Positions 6,369 through 13,094 of a stretch of 13,264 nucleotides of DNA are shown piece by piece. The notes below the pieces were generated by a model. That model was not told where the DNA came from, did no database searches, and was given only the letters and a program-made list of their open reading frames with translations. The translations under genes and the position numbers were made by a program. How positions within the stretch are numbered: the stretch's first letter is position 1; each line of letters starts with the position of its first letter. Source of the DNA: Eggerthellaceae bacterium (lineage in GTDB: Bacteria > Actinomycetota > Coriobacteriia > Coriobacteriales > Eggerthellaceae); contig CAAEEV010000184.1 in NCBI GenBank assembly GCA_900754955.1, positions 1 through 13,264 of the forward strand, written 5' to 3'.

Positions 6369-7919
6369 CTACGCCTCCTCGGTGTGCGGCGCAGCGACCG
6401 CACGTTGACGTTCGACCGCACGCACACCCTGGGGCTCGGCCGCACGCAGGCGGCGGAGCTTGCGCACCTCGCGCGCCACGAACACGCTCGTGACGCATAC
6501 CGACAGCGCGTCGGACACCGGCACCGCCACAATGACCATCTGGAGCTGCGTGAAACCCAGCAGCCAGTACAGGTGCGGCATGATGATGTAGAGCGGGATG
6601 AGGAAGATGACCTGGCGCGTCAGCTCGAGAACAGCGGCCTTCATCGGCTGGCCGCTCGACTGGAAGTAACTCGAGCCGACGATCTGGAAGCCCACGAGCG
6701 GATAGAGAATCGTGTAGATCTGCAGTGCCGCCACCGCGAACGATTCCAGCTCACCCGTCACGCCGAAGAGCCCCACCACCTGCACGGGCACGAGATGCGC
6801 AAGCGCGAGGAAGAAGGTGCCGAAGCCGATGCCCCAGATTTCCGCCCATTTGAGCGTCTTGAGTACGCGGTCCCAGTTGTGCGCGCCGTAGTTGTAGCCC
6901 ACGAGCGGCTGCGCGCCCATGGTGAGGCCGATCATCGGCGTGATGGCGAACAGCGTCGCCTTCTGCGCCACGCCGATGGCGGCCAGCGCGCCCGCCGCGC
7001 CGAGCGGGTCGGCGGATCCGTACGTGGTGACCACCTGGTTGAACACCACCGTCACCACCGTCGACGCCACCTGCATGACAAACGACGCGATGCCGAGCGA
7101 CATGATCTTGCCCATGAGCGGAAGGTCGGGGCGGCAGCACGACAGGCGCAGGCGGAAAGGCGCCTTCTTGTAGAAGATGAAGTAGCCGAGCACGGGCACC
7201 ATACTGCACGCCTGGCCGCACACGGTTGCCCACGCGCTGCCGGCGACGCCCATGCCGAATACGGCGACGAACAGCAGGTTGAACACGATGCACATCACCG
7301 TGCCGAGCATCATGGTGATGAGCGCGAGGCCCGGCTTGCCAGCCGTGCGCAGAAAGTTGTTCATGCCCATGCCGAGCGACTGGAAGGCGAAGAACACGCA
7401 GATGATCTGCACGAACGTCTTCGTGGGCTCGTAGAGGTCGGGCGTGGTGCCGATGAGCGCGAGCACGGGATCGATGAACACGAACGCGCAGATCGCCACG
7501 ATGGCCGACATGCCGAACAGCAGCACCGCCGAGTTGCCGAGCGTACGCTCCACGAGGCGGATCTTTCCCTCGCCGAGCTGGATGGCGGCGAGCGCATTGC
7601 CGCCCTGGCCCGCGAGCATGGAAAAGCCCATGAGGATGGTCATGATCGGCAGCGCGAGCGTGGTGACGGCCATGCCCACTTCGCCGACGCACCAACCGAG
7701 CACCGCCGTGTCGACCACGTTGTACAGCGTGTTGAACACCATCGACACGATCGCGGGGAGCGAGAACTCGAAGAGCAGTTTGCCGATGCGGTCGGTGCCC
7801 ATGCGCTCGGTGCTCTTGTGCGCGTCGTTTCGCACCGCGTTCGTTGCCGCCTCGTTTCCGCGCCGATCCTCGAGCGTGACGGCCGATTCCGTCTGCCGCC
7901 CCTCCGTATCGTTCCGCAT
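6369..7919 (-). CDS. MATE-family multidrug/toxin efflux transporter
   Basis: 516 residues from ATG at 7919, which has GAGG 7 nt upstream. An in-frame ATG at 7961 would add 14 residues but lacks a ribosome site and nearly coincides with the predicted transcription start. After a hydrophilic tail of about 46 residues, the protein has 12 predicted membrane helices in two similar halves, starting GTDRIGKLLFEFSLPAIVSM and NTLYNVVDTAVLG, typical of the MATE N-lobe. Near the middle, GAQPLVGYNYGA opens the second half in the expected way. The C-terminus is short and Arg-rich. MATE proteins export cationic drugs or metabolites using sodium or proton gradients. It is first gene of an operon with the MarR regulator, as in MepA/MepR-like pairs. 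Substrate unknown. Confidence 0.93.
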   Translation of the reverse strand: MRNDTEGRQTESAVTLEDRRGNEAATNAVRNDAHKSTERMGTDRIGKLLFEFSLPAIVSMVFNTLYNVVDTAVLGWCVGEVGMAVTTLALPIMTILMGFSMLAGQGGNALAAIQLGEGKIRLVERTLGNSAVLLFGMSAIVAICAFVFIDPVLALIGTTPDLYEPTKTFVQIICVFFAFQSLGMGMNNFLRTAGKPGLALITMMLGTVMCIVFNLLFVAVFGMGVAGSAWATVCGQACSMVPVLGYFIFYKKAPFRLRLSCCRPDLPLMGKIMSLGIASFVMQVASTVVTVVFNQVVTTYGSADPLGAAGALAAIGVAQKATLFAITPMIGLTMGAQPLVGYNYGAHNWDRVLKTLKWAEIWGIGFGTFFLALAHLVPVQVVGLFGVTGELESFAVAALQIYTILYPLVGFQIVGSSYFQSSGQPMKAAVLELTRQVIFLIPLYIIMPHLYWLLGFTQLQMVIVAVPVSDALSVCVTSVFVAREVRKLRRLRAAEPQGVRAVERQRAVAAPHTEEA

Positions 7920-7945
7920 GTCTGTACCTCGTCTGATTCCGTCTG
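7885..7945. repeat. 11-bp direct repeat across the MATE start codon
   Basis: GATTCCGTCTG occurs at 7885-7895 and 7935-7945, exactly 50 bp apart, bracketing the ATG at 7919. It may be chance or remnant duplication; a regulatory role is possible but unsupported. Confidence 0.3.
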
Positions 7946-7979
7946 TACATTCTCTCGTCATGTGTCGAGGTCACTGTAC
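7922..7979. promoter_or_regulatory. Three phased CTGTAC/GTACAG hexamers at the MATE promoter
   Basis: CTGTAC lies at 7922-7927, 7943-7948 and 7974-7979. The spacings of 21 and 31 bp are about two and three helical turns, putting all three on one DNA face. The last overlaps the predicted -10 box. They are candidate binding sites for the MarR protein encoded in the same operon. Confidence 0.4.
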
Positions 7980-8001
7980 CATGATTGCGAAAAAACAATA
8001 A
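7973..8001 (-). promoter_or_regulatory. Probable MATE-MarR operon promoter
   Basis: On the minus strand TTATTG, 17 bp, then TACAGT (plus-strand 7973-7978) makes a moderate sigma70 promoter in an A/T-rich patch. The start site would be near 7966, giving a leader of about 47 nt to the ATG at 7919. Confidence 0.4.
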
Positions 8002-8030
8002 GGAAGCTTACTAAATTTTTATCTCCAGCG

Positions 8031-8061
8031 TTGCCGCACAGCAGGTGTTGTTGACTACAAT
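8031..8061 (+). promoter_or_regulatory. Possible promoter of the cytidylate-kinase-like gene
   Basis: TACAAT at 8056-8061 is a good -10. The best -35 candidate, TTGCCG at 8031-8036, is 19 bp away, longer than ideal. The start site would be near 8068, 27 nt before the ATG. It is divergent from the MATE promoter. Confidence 0.4.
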
Positions 8062-8094
8062 AGAGGCACGGAAACGTAGAACGGAGCATGATTC

Positions 8095-8778
8095 ATGGAC
8101 ACTGCTGCAGCAGAGAGCACCGTCGGCATCGACGTGCAGGCAGCCGGCACGGGCGCAAAAGCCCCTGCGACGATGCCGCTCGTCATCACCATCGCCCGCG
8201 AGTATGGCAGCGGAGGACGCGAGATCGGCGAGCGCCTCGCCGCGCGCCTCGGCATCGCCTACTACGACAAGGTGCTGCTGAGCAAGATCGCCGACAAGAG
8301 CGGCATGGCGAGCGAGGTGGTGGAATCCCTCGACGAGAAGAATCCGAGCTTCATGTTCTTCAATCCGAGCCGATTCTTCGCCGGCACGTTCGGCGACACA
8401 CTTCCCGGCCAGATCCACGCCGCCGAAGTCGAGCTCATCCGCTCGCTTGCGCAGGAGAAGCCGAGCGTGATGGTGGGCCGGTGCATCGACTCGCTGCTCG
8501 ACGAGCACAGCAACGTCGTGCGCCTGTTCATCAACGCGCCGCTCGACGACCGCATCCACCGCGTGATGAAGCGCAACGACCTCAACGCCGAAGACGCCCT
8601 TGCGCGCATCCGCCACATCGACAAGGAGCGCGCGAACTACTACCGCTACATGAGCGATCGCAAGTGGGGCTTCGCGCCCAACTACGATCTCTGCCTCAAC
8701 AGCGCCGCCGTGGGGATCGAGGGCTCGGTCGACATGATCGTGAGCTTCCTCGAGAAGGCGGGGAAGCTGCCGCTGTAG
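8095..8778 (+). CDS. Cytidylate kinase-like family protein
   Basis: 227 residues from ATG at 8095, with GGAG 8 nt upstream. The first 27 residues are an Ala-rich tail. The core starts MPLVITIAREYGSGGREIGERLAARLGIAYYDKVLL, a P-loop variant (REYGSGGREIG, res. 35-45) diagnostic of the cytidylate kinase-like group (Pfam Cytidylate_kin_2). Later come VMVGRCIDSLL (the VxxGR strand-turn), a VVRLFINAPLDDRIHRVMKRND segment like the NMP-kinase lid region, and IDKERANYYRYMSDRKWG, typical of this subfamily. The fold binds ATP and a nucleotide-like substrate, but the true substrate of the group is not established, and it should not be taken as the housekeeping Cmk. It stands alone, divergent from the MATE operon, and ends before the parS/terminator palindrome. 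Confidence 0.88.
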   Translation: MDTAAAESTVGIDVQAAGTGAKAPATMPLVITIAREYGSGGREIGERLAARLGIAYYDKVLLSKIADKSGMASEVVESLDEKNPSFMFFNPSRFFAGTFGDTLPGQIHAAEVELIRSLAQEKPSVMVGRCIDSLLDEHSNVVRLFINAPLDDRIHRVMKRNDLNAEDALARIRHIDKERANYYRYMSDRKWGFAPNYDLCLNSAAVGIEGSVDMIVSFLEKAGKLPL

Positions 8779-8867
8779 CGAGGTGTGCGGCGGAGCAAGC
8801 AGCGACCACCGATCCAGAGCGACGAACGTGCGCGCAGCAGGACGACTTCCTTGCTCGCGCTTAATGC

Positions 8868-8905
8868 AAAAGGAGGGTGTTTCACGTGAAACACCCTCCT
8901 TTTTT
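8868..8905. terminator. 36-bp perfect palindrome acting as bidirectional terminator
   Basis: Positions 8868-8885 and 8886-8903 are exact reverse complements (AAAAGGAGGGTGTTTCAC and its complement), followed on plus by T to 8905 and on minus by TTTT. It lies between the convergent cytidylate-kinase-like and shikimate-kinase-like genes, so both transcripts would form a GC-rich hairpin with a U tract. Its core is a consensus parS site. Confidence 0.85.
8878..8893. promoter_or_regulatory. parS site (ParB-binding), exact consensus
   Basis: TGTTTCACGTGAAACA matches the widely conserved bacterial parS consensus TGTTNCACGTGAAACA at every position. ParB loads here and slides along DNA to form the partition complex that segregates replication origins. 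It is embedded at the centre of the terminator palindrome. parS sites normally cluster near oriC, which suggests an origin-proximal location. Confidence 0.88.
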
Positions 8906-8943
8906 ACGAAATTGAACGCGAAATGCGAAGCGATGCGAACGAA

Positions 8944-8959
8944 TGTTTCGCGTGAAACA
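8944..8959. promoter_or_regulatory. Second parS-like site, one mismatch
   Basis: TGTTTCGCGTGAAACA differs from the consensus by one base (G for A at position 7). It is flanked by matching GAA/TTC so that the arms extend to 9 bp (8941-8949 and 8954-8962). It lies 66 bp centre-to-centre from the perfect site and, unlike it, has no T tract, so it is not a terminator. Confidence 0.7.
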
Positions 8960-9075
8960 TTCCGCTGCGCTTTCGCCGCTTCGGTTCGCTCCATCCAGGC
9001 GGATTCGCAGGACGGCGCGCAGCGGAGCGGGCACAGCGACAGGGCGCTTGCTGCAAGGTTCCCGCTGCGTCGCGT

Positions 9076-9603
9076 CTATTTCAGCGCGTCGGCGACCTTG
9101 CGGGCCGCTGCCGTGATGGAAAGATCGTCCACGTCAACCGTGATATCGGCATAACGCTCGTAGAGGGGCTTGCGCTCGTCGTACAGCTCGCGCAGGCTCA
9201 TGCCGCGGCCGCCCTTCATCACCACGCCGCGTTCGGAGAGGTCGGCCAGGCGCCCGCGCAGCTCGTCGTAGCTGATCTTCAGGTACACCACACGCCCGAT
9301 GGAACCGAGATGCTGCATGGCCTCGTCGGAGTACACCGCCGAACCGCCCGTCGCGATGACAGTGTGCTCAGCCGTCATGCCGATGAGCACCTGGTTCTCC
9401 ACCTCGATGAAGCCCTCGGGGCCGCATGCGTCGATGATGCGTTCGAGCGTTTTGTCGCATTGCTGTTGAATGACCAGATCGGCGTCGACGAAGTCGTAGT
9501 TCATGATCTTCGCCAGCACGATGCCGAGCGTCGACTTGCCCGCACCCGGCATGCCGATCAGAATGATGTTGTCCTTACCGGGCTCGTTGATCTGCTCTTT
9601 CAT
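9076..9603 (-). CDS. Shikimate kinase-like protein, divergent
   Basis: 175 residues from ATG at 9603, with AGGAGG 4 nt upstream; the frame extends further up, but this ribosome site decides the start. The Walker A loop is GMPGAGKST (17-25), and DFVDADLVIQQ (38-48) keeps the D.D of the substrate-binding strand. The lid and the ERKPLYERYADITVD region (143-157) resemble AroK. Two AroK hallmarks differ: the GGG substrate loop reads ATGGSAVY (84-91), and the FRxxE arginine is replaced (GFIEVENQVL, 64-73). Canonical AroK phosphorylates shikimate in the chorismate pathway; this variant clade may act on something else. No other aro gene is nearby. A leader hairpin (ACACG..CGTGT with CGGC..GCCG, about 9615-9643) lies just upstream of the ribosome site. 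Confidence 0.8.
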   Translation of the reverse strand: MKEQINEPGKDNIILIGMPGAGKSTLGIVLAKIMNYDFVDADLVIQQQCDKTLERIIDACGPEGFIEVENQVLIGMTAEHTVIATGGSAVYSDEAMQHLGSIGRVVYLKISYDELRGRLADLSERGVVMKGGRGMSLRELYDERKPLYERYADITVDVDDLSITAAARKVADALK

Positions 9604-9798
9604 CAGGCCTCCTGTACACGACGGCCTATCTGCCGACGCGTGTCGTTCAATGTGAAATCGCCTGCCGTACCGCACGGCCGAAACTCGGCACGCAGCGCAC
9701 AGCGTCTTTCAGCATACACCGACGTACCCCCGCGCGCCAGCAGGCGCAGCCCAAAGAGCGCTTCCGCACGTCAGAGGTGCCGGTCCTGAACGGCGCAG

Positions 9799-11772
9799 CT
9801 AGCGTGCGCCGCCTCCGCCGCCGAAGCCGCCGCCTCCGCCGAAGGAGAAGCCGCCGCCCATGCCGCCGCCTCCGCTCATGTTCACGTTCATGGTCGACAC
9901 CGCCGCCTGCGCGTTGGCGAGTGTGTTCGAAACGGCCACGTCGATCGCATCGGCGACGCTCGGCACGCCCGCCGCACCTGCAGCATGCGCGTGCGGCATG
10001 TACCACCAACAGTACCACGGCACGTACGTCGGACCCCATTCCGCCGTCTCGTCGGCGAACAGCTCGGGCACCGCGTTGCGCAGTTCGCGAATCGCCTGGT
10101 CGGCGACGCCGAACAGATAGGCGTACACCATGAATTCGCCCCACACGCGCACATCGGTCGGCGGGCGTTCGTCGAGCGTCGAGAAGTCGCGCAGCCAGTT
10201 GCGCAGCGCCTTCGCACGCGCGGTGATGTTGTTGCCCTCCACCGTACGACGCGGCATGTAGTTCGCAATCACGACGAGCAGCACGGCCGTGGGAATCATC
10301 ATGATCGGCGGAACGAAGCTCTCCATGCCGAGCCCCATGAAGATGCCGACCGCCGCAAAGACGACCGCCAGCACGCCGACGAGCGTCTGCAGCCTCTTGC
10401 TGCGCAGCTCGAAGAAGTCGCGCTTGTTCACCTCGGCAGTCAGCGTGCCCTGCCATGCGCTCATGAGCTCGGTGTAGCGCTCGGGCTCCTGGAGGCCGAA
10501 TTTGCGGATCGAACCGAGCCAGACCGACGGTTCGCCTTCGGCAACCTTGTCGAACAGCAACCGCATCGTCGCGCGGTCGATCGCGTTTTCGACGTTCGAG
10601 GCCGCAGGCTCGATGCGCGTGAGGTAGTAGTCCTCGATCGTCTCGCCCTTGCCGTCAACGTACGACCCGCGGTCGATGCGCAGCACGCCGCGATGCGCGA
10701 GGCTCATGAGCGTGGCCGTGAAGTCGTCGGCATTCTCGTGGTTCCACCGCCACAGGCGCCCCATCACCGCAGGGTGCATGCCCTTCTCGGGAACGTCACG
10801 CCAGTAATCGCCCGTGAAATCGGGCTTGTGCTCGCGCCCGAAACGCCAGAACAGCACGAGCGCCACCGCGATGGCAGCGATGCACGCAAGCGCGATGGCG
10901 ATGTCGACCGACGTTGTCAGGATGCGGTACGAGTTCGCCTGATCAGCCCAGTTCTGCTCTTCCGCCAGCACCGTATCGAGGCGCGTCGTGCCCTGGTTCG
11001 CGCGCTTTGCCTCGGCGTCAAGATTGCTCAGCCACGACACGGGAAACACCACGCGCGCCTCGGCGTACTGCCCGCTTCTCACGAGCGGCACCTCGTAGAG
11101 CACCGTGCCGTCTTCGTTCACCGTCACCGTGCCGTCGAGCGGACCGTGCCCCCATGCGCGCACGTTGTCGCCGGGCGTCACCGTCGTGCCCGAAGGAACG
11201 GGCAGAACGATCGACAGCGTCACATTGCGCGCATCGACGCTCCACCCCTCGGGGATGTACTTCCAGTAGATCTCGGCGATGTCGTCGTAGGCCTGCACGC
11301 CGTTTTCCACCGTGTAGTCGAGCTCGATGAGCAAGCGCACATCGGTGAAGTCGGCGAACGCGTACACCGTGTTGCGCACTTCGTCGAACGACCAGGCCGC
11401 CTCATTCGGCCCGCCGCTGTCGCGCCATCCGATCTGGAACGGCGTCTCGGGAAGATCCTCCCACTCGCCCGTCAGGTTGCCGTCGGCGTCGACCGCCGCG
11501 ACGCGCATCGAGTTGATGGCCACGTCGGCGTTCCACGGCAGACCCGAGAACGTCCACCACACCGCCGAGAACTCGCCCGAGAAATCGAACATGCGCTGCT
11601 CCACCACGTGGAGCGAACCGTCGCTCTGAGCCTGGGCGGTCAGATCAACGCGCGGGCACTCATACGAGTCGGCGTACGCGCGCGCAGGGAGAAGAGCGAG
11701 AAACAGCGCAGCCGCCAGCAGTGCCGCAGCGATCAGCGCAGGGCGGAGAGAGCGGTTCGACGCTGCACCCAT
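9799..11772 (-). CDS. DUF2207 domain membrane protein with Gly-rich tail
   Basis: 657 residues from ATG at 11772, with AAGGAG 10 nt upstream. A signal peptide (1-34, ending ARAYA-D) precedes an extracytoplasmic beta-rich domain (about 35-285) typical of DUF2207, with WWTFSGLPW and IYWKYIPEGW. A transmembrane helix (about 288-309) leads to a cytoplasmic winged-helix-like segment (ATLMSLAHRGVLRIDRG, 353-369). A helical hairpin in the membrane follows (about 463-504), and the protein ends in a Gly-rich tail (633-657). This domain order is standard for the family, which commonly neighbours LemA. The function is not established; an envelope role is inferred. Here LemA and a small membrane protein lie upstream on the same strand, separated by tRNA-Ser. 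No clear terminator was seen downstream in 9604-9798. Confidence 0.9.
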   Translation of the reverse strand: MGAASNRSLRPALIAAALLAAALFLALLPARAYADSYECPRVDLTAQAQSDGSLHVVEQRMFDFSGEFSAVWWTFSGLPWNADVAINSMRVAAVDADGNLTGEWEDLPETPFQIGWRDSGGPNEAAWSFDEVRNTVYAFADFTDVRLLIELDYTVENGVQAYDDIAEIYWKYIPEGWSVDARNVTLSIVLPVPSGTTVTPGDNVRAWGHGPLDGTVTVNEDGTVLYEVPLVRSGQYAEARVVFPVSWLSNLDAEAKRANQGTTRLDTVLAEEQNWADQANSYRILTTSVDIAIALACIAAIAVALVLFWRFGREHKPDFTGDYWRDVPEKGMHPAVMGRLWRWNHENADDFTATLMSLAHRGVLRIDRGSYVDGKGETIEDYYLTRIEPAASNVENAIDRATMRLLFDKVAEGEPSVWLGSIRKFGLQEPERYTELMSAWQGTLTAEVNKRDFFELRSKRLQTLVGVLAVVFAAVGIFMGLGMESFVPPIMMIPTAVLLVVIANYMPRRTVEGNNITARAKALRNWLRDFSTLDERPPTDVRVWGEFMVYAYLFGVADQAIRELRNAVPELFADETAEWGPTYVPWYCWWYMPHAHAAGAAGVPSVADAIDVAVSNTLANAQAAVSTMNVNMSGGGGMGGGFSFGGGGGFGGGGGAR

Positions 11773-11817
11773 GTACCTTCAACTCCTTGAGACGGGATCG
11801 AATGTGACGTGCCCCTC

Positions 11818-11823
11818 ATTATA
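11818..11823 (-). promoter_or_regulatory. -10 box of the DUF2207 gene
   Basis: A perfect TATAAT on the minus strand lies 46 bp upstream of the start codon. The -35 region (about 11841-11846) is not consensus and lies next to the -35 of the divergent tRNA-Ser promoter, so the two promoters are nearly back to back. Confidence 0.5.
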
Positions 11824-11849
11824 CCTGCGGAATCTTGCTTAGTTTCTCG

Positions 11850-11879
11850 TTGACACAGATTGCGAAGGTCGGGTAAGAT
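11850..11879 (+). promoter_or_regulatory. Promoter of tRNA-Ser
   Basis: TTGACA (11850-11855), 18 bp, TAAGAT (11874-11879). The start would be about 8 nt before the mature tRNA 5' end at 11894. Confidence 0.75.
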
Positions 11880-11893
11880 AGCAACTTGCCTAT

Positions 11894-11984
11894 GGAGAAG
11901 TGACCGAGAGGCCGAAGGTGCTCGCCTGCTAAGTGAGTATACCCCACAAGGGTATCCAGGGTTCGAATCCCTGCTTCTCCGCCA
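11894..11984 (+). tRNA. tRNA-Ser(GCT)
   Basis: Acceptor stem GGAGAAG/CTTCTCC, anticodon stem CTCGC/GTGAG with loop CTGCTAA (anticodon GCT, reads AGC/AGU). The class II variable arm TATACCC..GGGTAT is typical of serine tRNAs, and the T arm is CAGGG TTCGAAT CCCTG. The CCA end is encoded at 11982-11984. It sits on the plus strand between the minus-strand small membrane protein and DUF2207 genes. Confidence 0.96.
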
Positions 11985-11995
11985 TTAGTAATTCG

Positions 11996-12020
11996 AGAGC
12001 CCCAGCAATGGGGCTCTTTT
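11996..12020 (+). terminator. Intrinsic terminator of tRNA-Ser
   Basis: AGAGCCCC (11996-12003) and GGGGCTCT (12010-12017) form an 8-bp stem with a 6-nt loop, followed by TTTT. It starts 12 nt after the CCA end. Confidence 0.85.
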
Positions 12021-12062
12021 CATGTCCGGGGATCATGCGGGGATGGGGATTCGAACCGGCCC

Positions 12063-12431
12063 CTACCTCTTCCAGGGCCAGCGTTTGATGACGCGGGCGC
12101 GGCGCGCTCGTTCCGCATAATGGGGATTGTGCTTCACGAACACGCGATGGCAGATGCGCGTCGCAACGAGACCGACAACGCCCACCGCCATGAAGCAGAC
12201 GCCGAGGTCGAACACGGCGTCGTTCCCATCGAGCACCGCGTACAGCGACACCACGGCGAAGAAGATCGTGATCACCGAGCACAGCACAGTGAACACCTCG
12301 ACGAGAACCTCTTTCGCGCGCGCAGGCGTGCGCACGTACGAAACGACGAAGTAGAGGATCACCGCCAAGGCGGCAAGCGCGATGAGAAGCGGAACCGTGC
12401 GCGAGAGCCGCGCGAGAATCGCTACGGGCAT
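12063..12431 (-). CDS. Small three-helix membrane protein, unknown function
   Basis: 122 residues, ATG at 12431, only 3 nt after the LemA stop (TAACTCATG), with no ribosome site of its own, so translation is probably coupled to LemA. Three hydrophobic helices (about 12-32, 43-66 and 73-93) are followed by a basic tail rich in Arg and Lys (ERARRARVIKRWPWKR at the end). I recognise no family. Its position directly behind LemA and ahead of DUF2207 suggests a partner in the same envelope module. It ends close to the convergent tRNA-Ser terminator. Confidence 0.75.
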   Translation of the reverse strand: MPVAILARLSRTVPLLIALAALAVILYFVVSYVRTPARAKEVLVEVFTVLCSVITIFFAVVSLYAVLDGNDAVFDLGVCFMAVGVVGLVATRICHRVFVKHNPHYAERARRARVIKRWPWKR

Positions 12432-12434
12432 GAG

Positions 12435-12980
12435 TTAGAACTGCACGATGGGGGCAGTTTCGGCGGCGGCAACCGCGTCGAAGCTCTCACGCGGCTTGAA
12501 CGAACCCGCGAGCAGCATGCCGGGGAACGTCTGGATCGCCGTGTTGTACTTCATGACCGTATCGTTGTACGACTGGCGCATGTAGCTGATCTTGTCCTCG
12601 GTGTCGGCCAACTGATTCTGCAGCTGCTGGAAGTTGGCGTTCGCCTTGAGATCGGGGTACGCCTCCGCAACGGCAAACAGGCTCTTGAGCGTTCCCGTGA
12701 GCGCGTTCTCGGCCGCCATCTTCGCCTCGGGCGTCTTCGCGTCCATCACGTTGGCGCGCGCCGAGATCACCTCGTCGAGCGTACCGCGCTCGTGGGCGGC
12801 GTAGCCCTTCACCGTTTCCACGAGGTTGGGGATGAGGTCGAGACGACGCTGAAGCTGCACGTCAACCTGCGCCCACGCGTTGTCGACCATGTTGCGCAGC
12901 TTCACGAGGTTGTTGTACAGCGCAATGGCGGCGACAACGAGGATAACGATGACGACCGCGATGATGATTCCGACGATCAT
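12435..12980 (-). CDS. lemA: LemA family protein
   Basis: 181 residues from ATG at 12980, with AAGGAG 5 nt upstream. One N-terminal membrane helix (about 2-22) is followed by the long helical LemA domain: YNNLVKLRNMVDNAWAQVDVQLQRRLDLIPNLVETVKGYAAHE, then the YPDLKANANFQQLQNQLADTEDKISYMRQSYNDTVMKYNT core, all diagnostic of the family. Length is normal. LemA proteins are membrane-tethered with the helical domain predicted outside the cytoplasm; the molecular role is unclear. They often sit with DUF2207 or TPM-domain proteins, as here. It is first gene of a pair with the small membrane protein and lies downstream of the probable ispE on the same strand, with a 114-nt gap. Confidence 0.95.
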   Translation of the reverse strand: MIVGIIIAVVIVILVVAAIALYNNLVKLRNMVDNAWAQVDVQLQRRLDLIPNLVETVKGYAAHERGTLDEVISARANVMDAKTPEAKMAAENALTGTLKSLFAVAEAYPDLKANANFQQLQNQLADTEDKISYMRQSYNDTVMKYNTAIQTFPGMLLAGSFKPRESFDAVAAAETAPIVQF

Positions 12981-13023
12981 GACAGCTCCTTACCGAGCAT
13001 CCGACGATTCAAGGGTTCGCCCC

Positions 13024-13029
13024 ATCTTA
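13024..13029 (-). promoter_or_regulatory. Possible -10 box of the lemA operon
   Basis: TAAGAT on the minus strand lies 44 bp upstream of the lemA ATG. No good -35 hexamer is evident. Readthrough from the upstream gene is equally possible. Confidence 0.35.
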
Positions 13030-13094
13030 GCATGCCGCGCAGGCGAAACACGCCGTGCCGACCCTCCCCCCACACGAAAGACGAGCTGTAGCCC

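Noticed and set aside
6105..8054. 649-codon plus-strand open frame opposite the MATE-MarR operon
   Set aside because: His/Arg/Glu-rich shadow of the MATE coding strand, with no recognisable domain.
8011..8994. Minus-strand open frame across the kinase-like gene and the parS region
   Set aside because: It runs through the terminator palindrome and is antisense to a well-supported kinase-like gene.
9985..11790. 601-codon plus-strand open frame opposite DUF2207
   Set aside because: Shadow frame; composition is unlike a real protein and the minus-strand product has a signal peptide and known domain.
11929..12282. Minus-strand open frame ending inside tRNA-Ser
   Set aside because: It translates the complement of the tRNA (a common spurious ORF) and overlaps the small membrane protein gene out of frame.
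13034..13056. GGCGAAACACGCC as a third parS
   Set aside because: It lacks the inverted TTTCAC half and does not match the parS palindrome.
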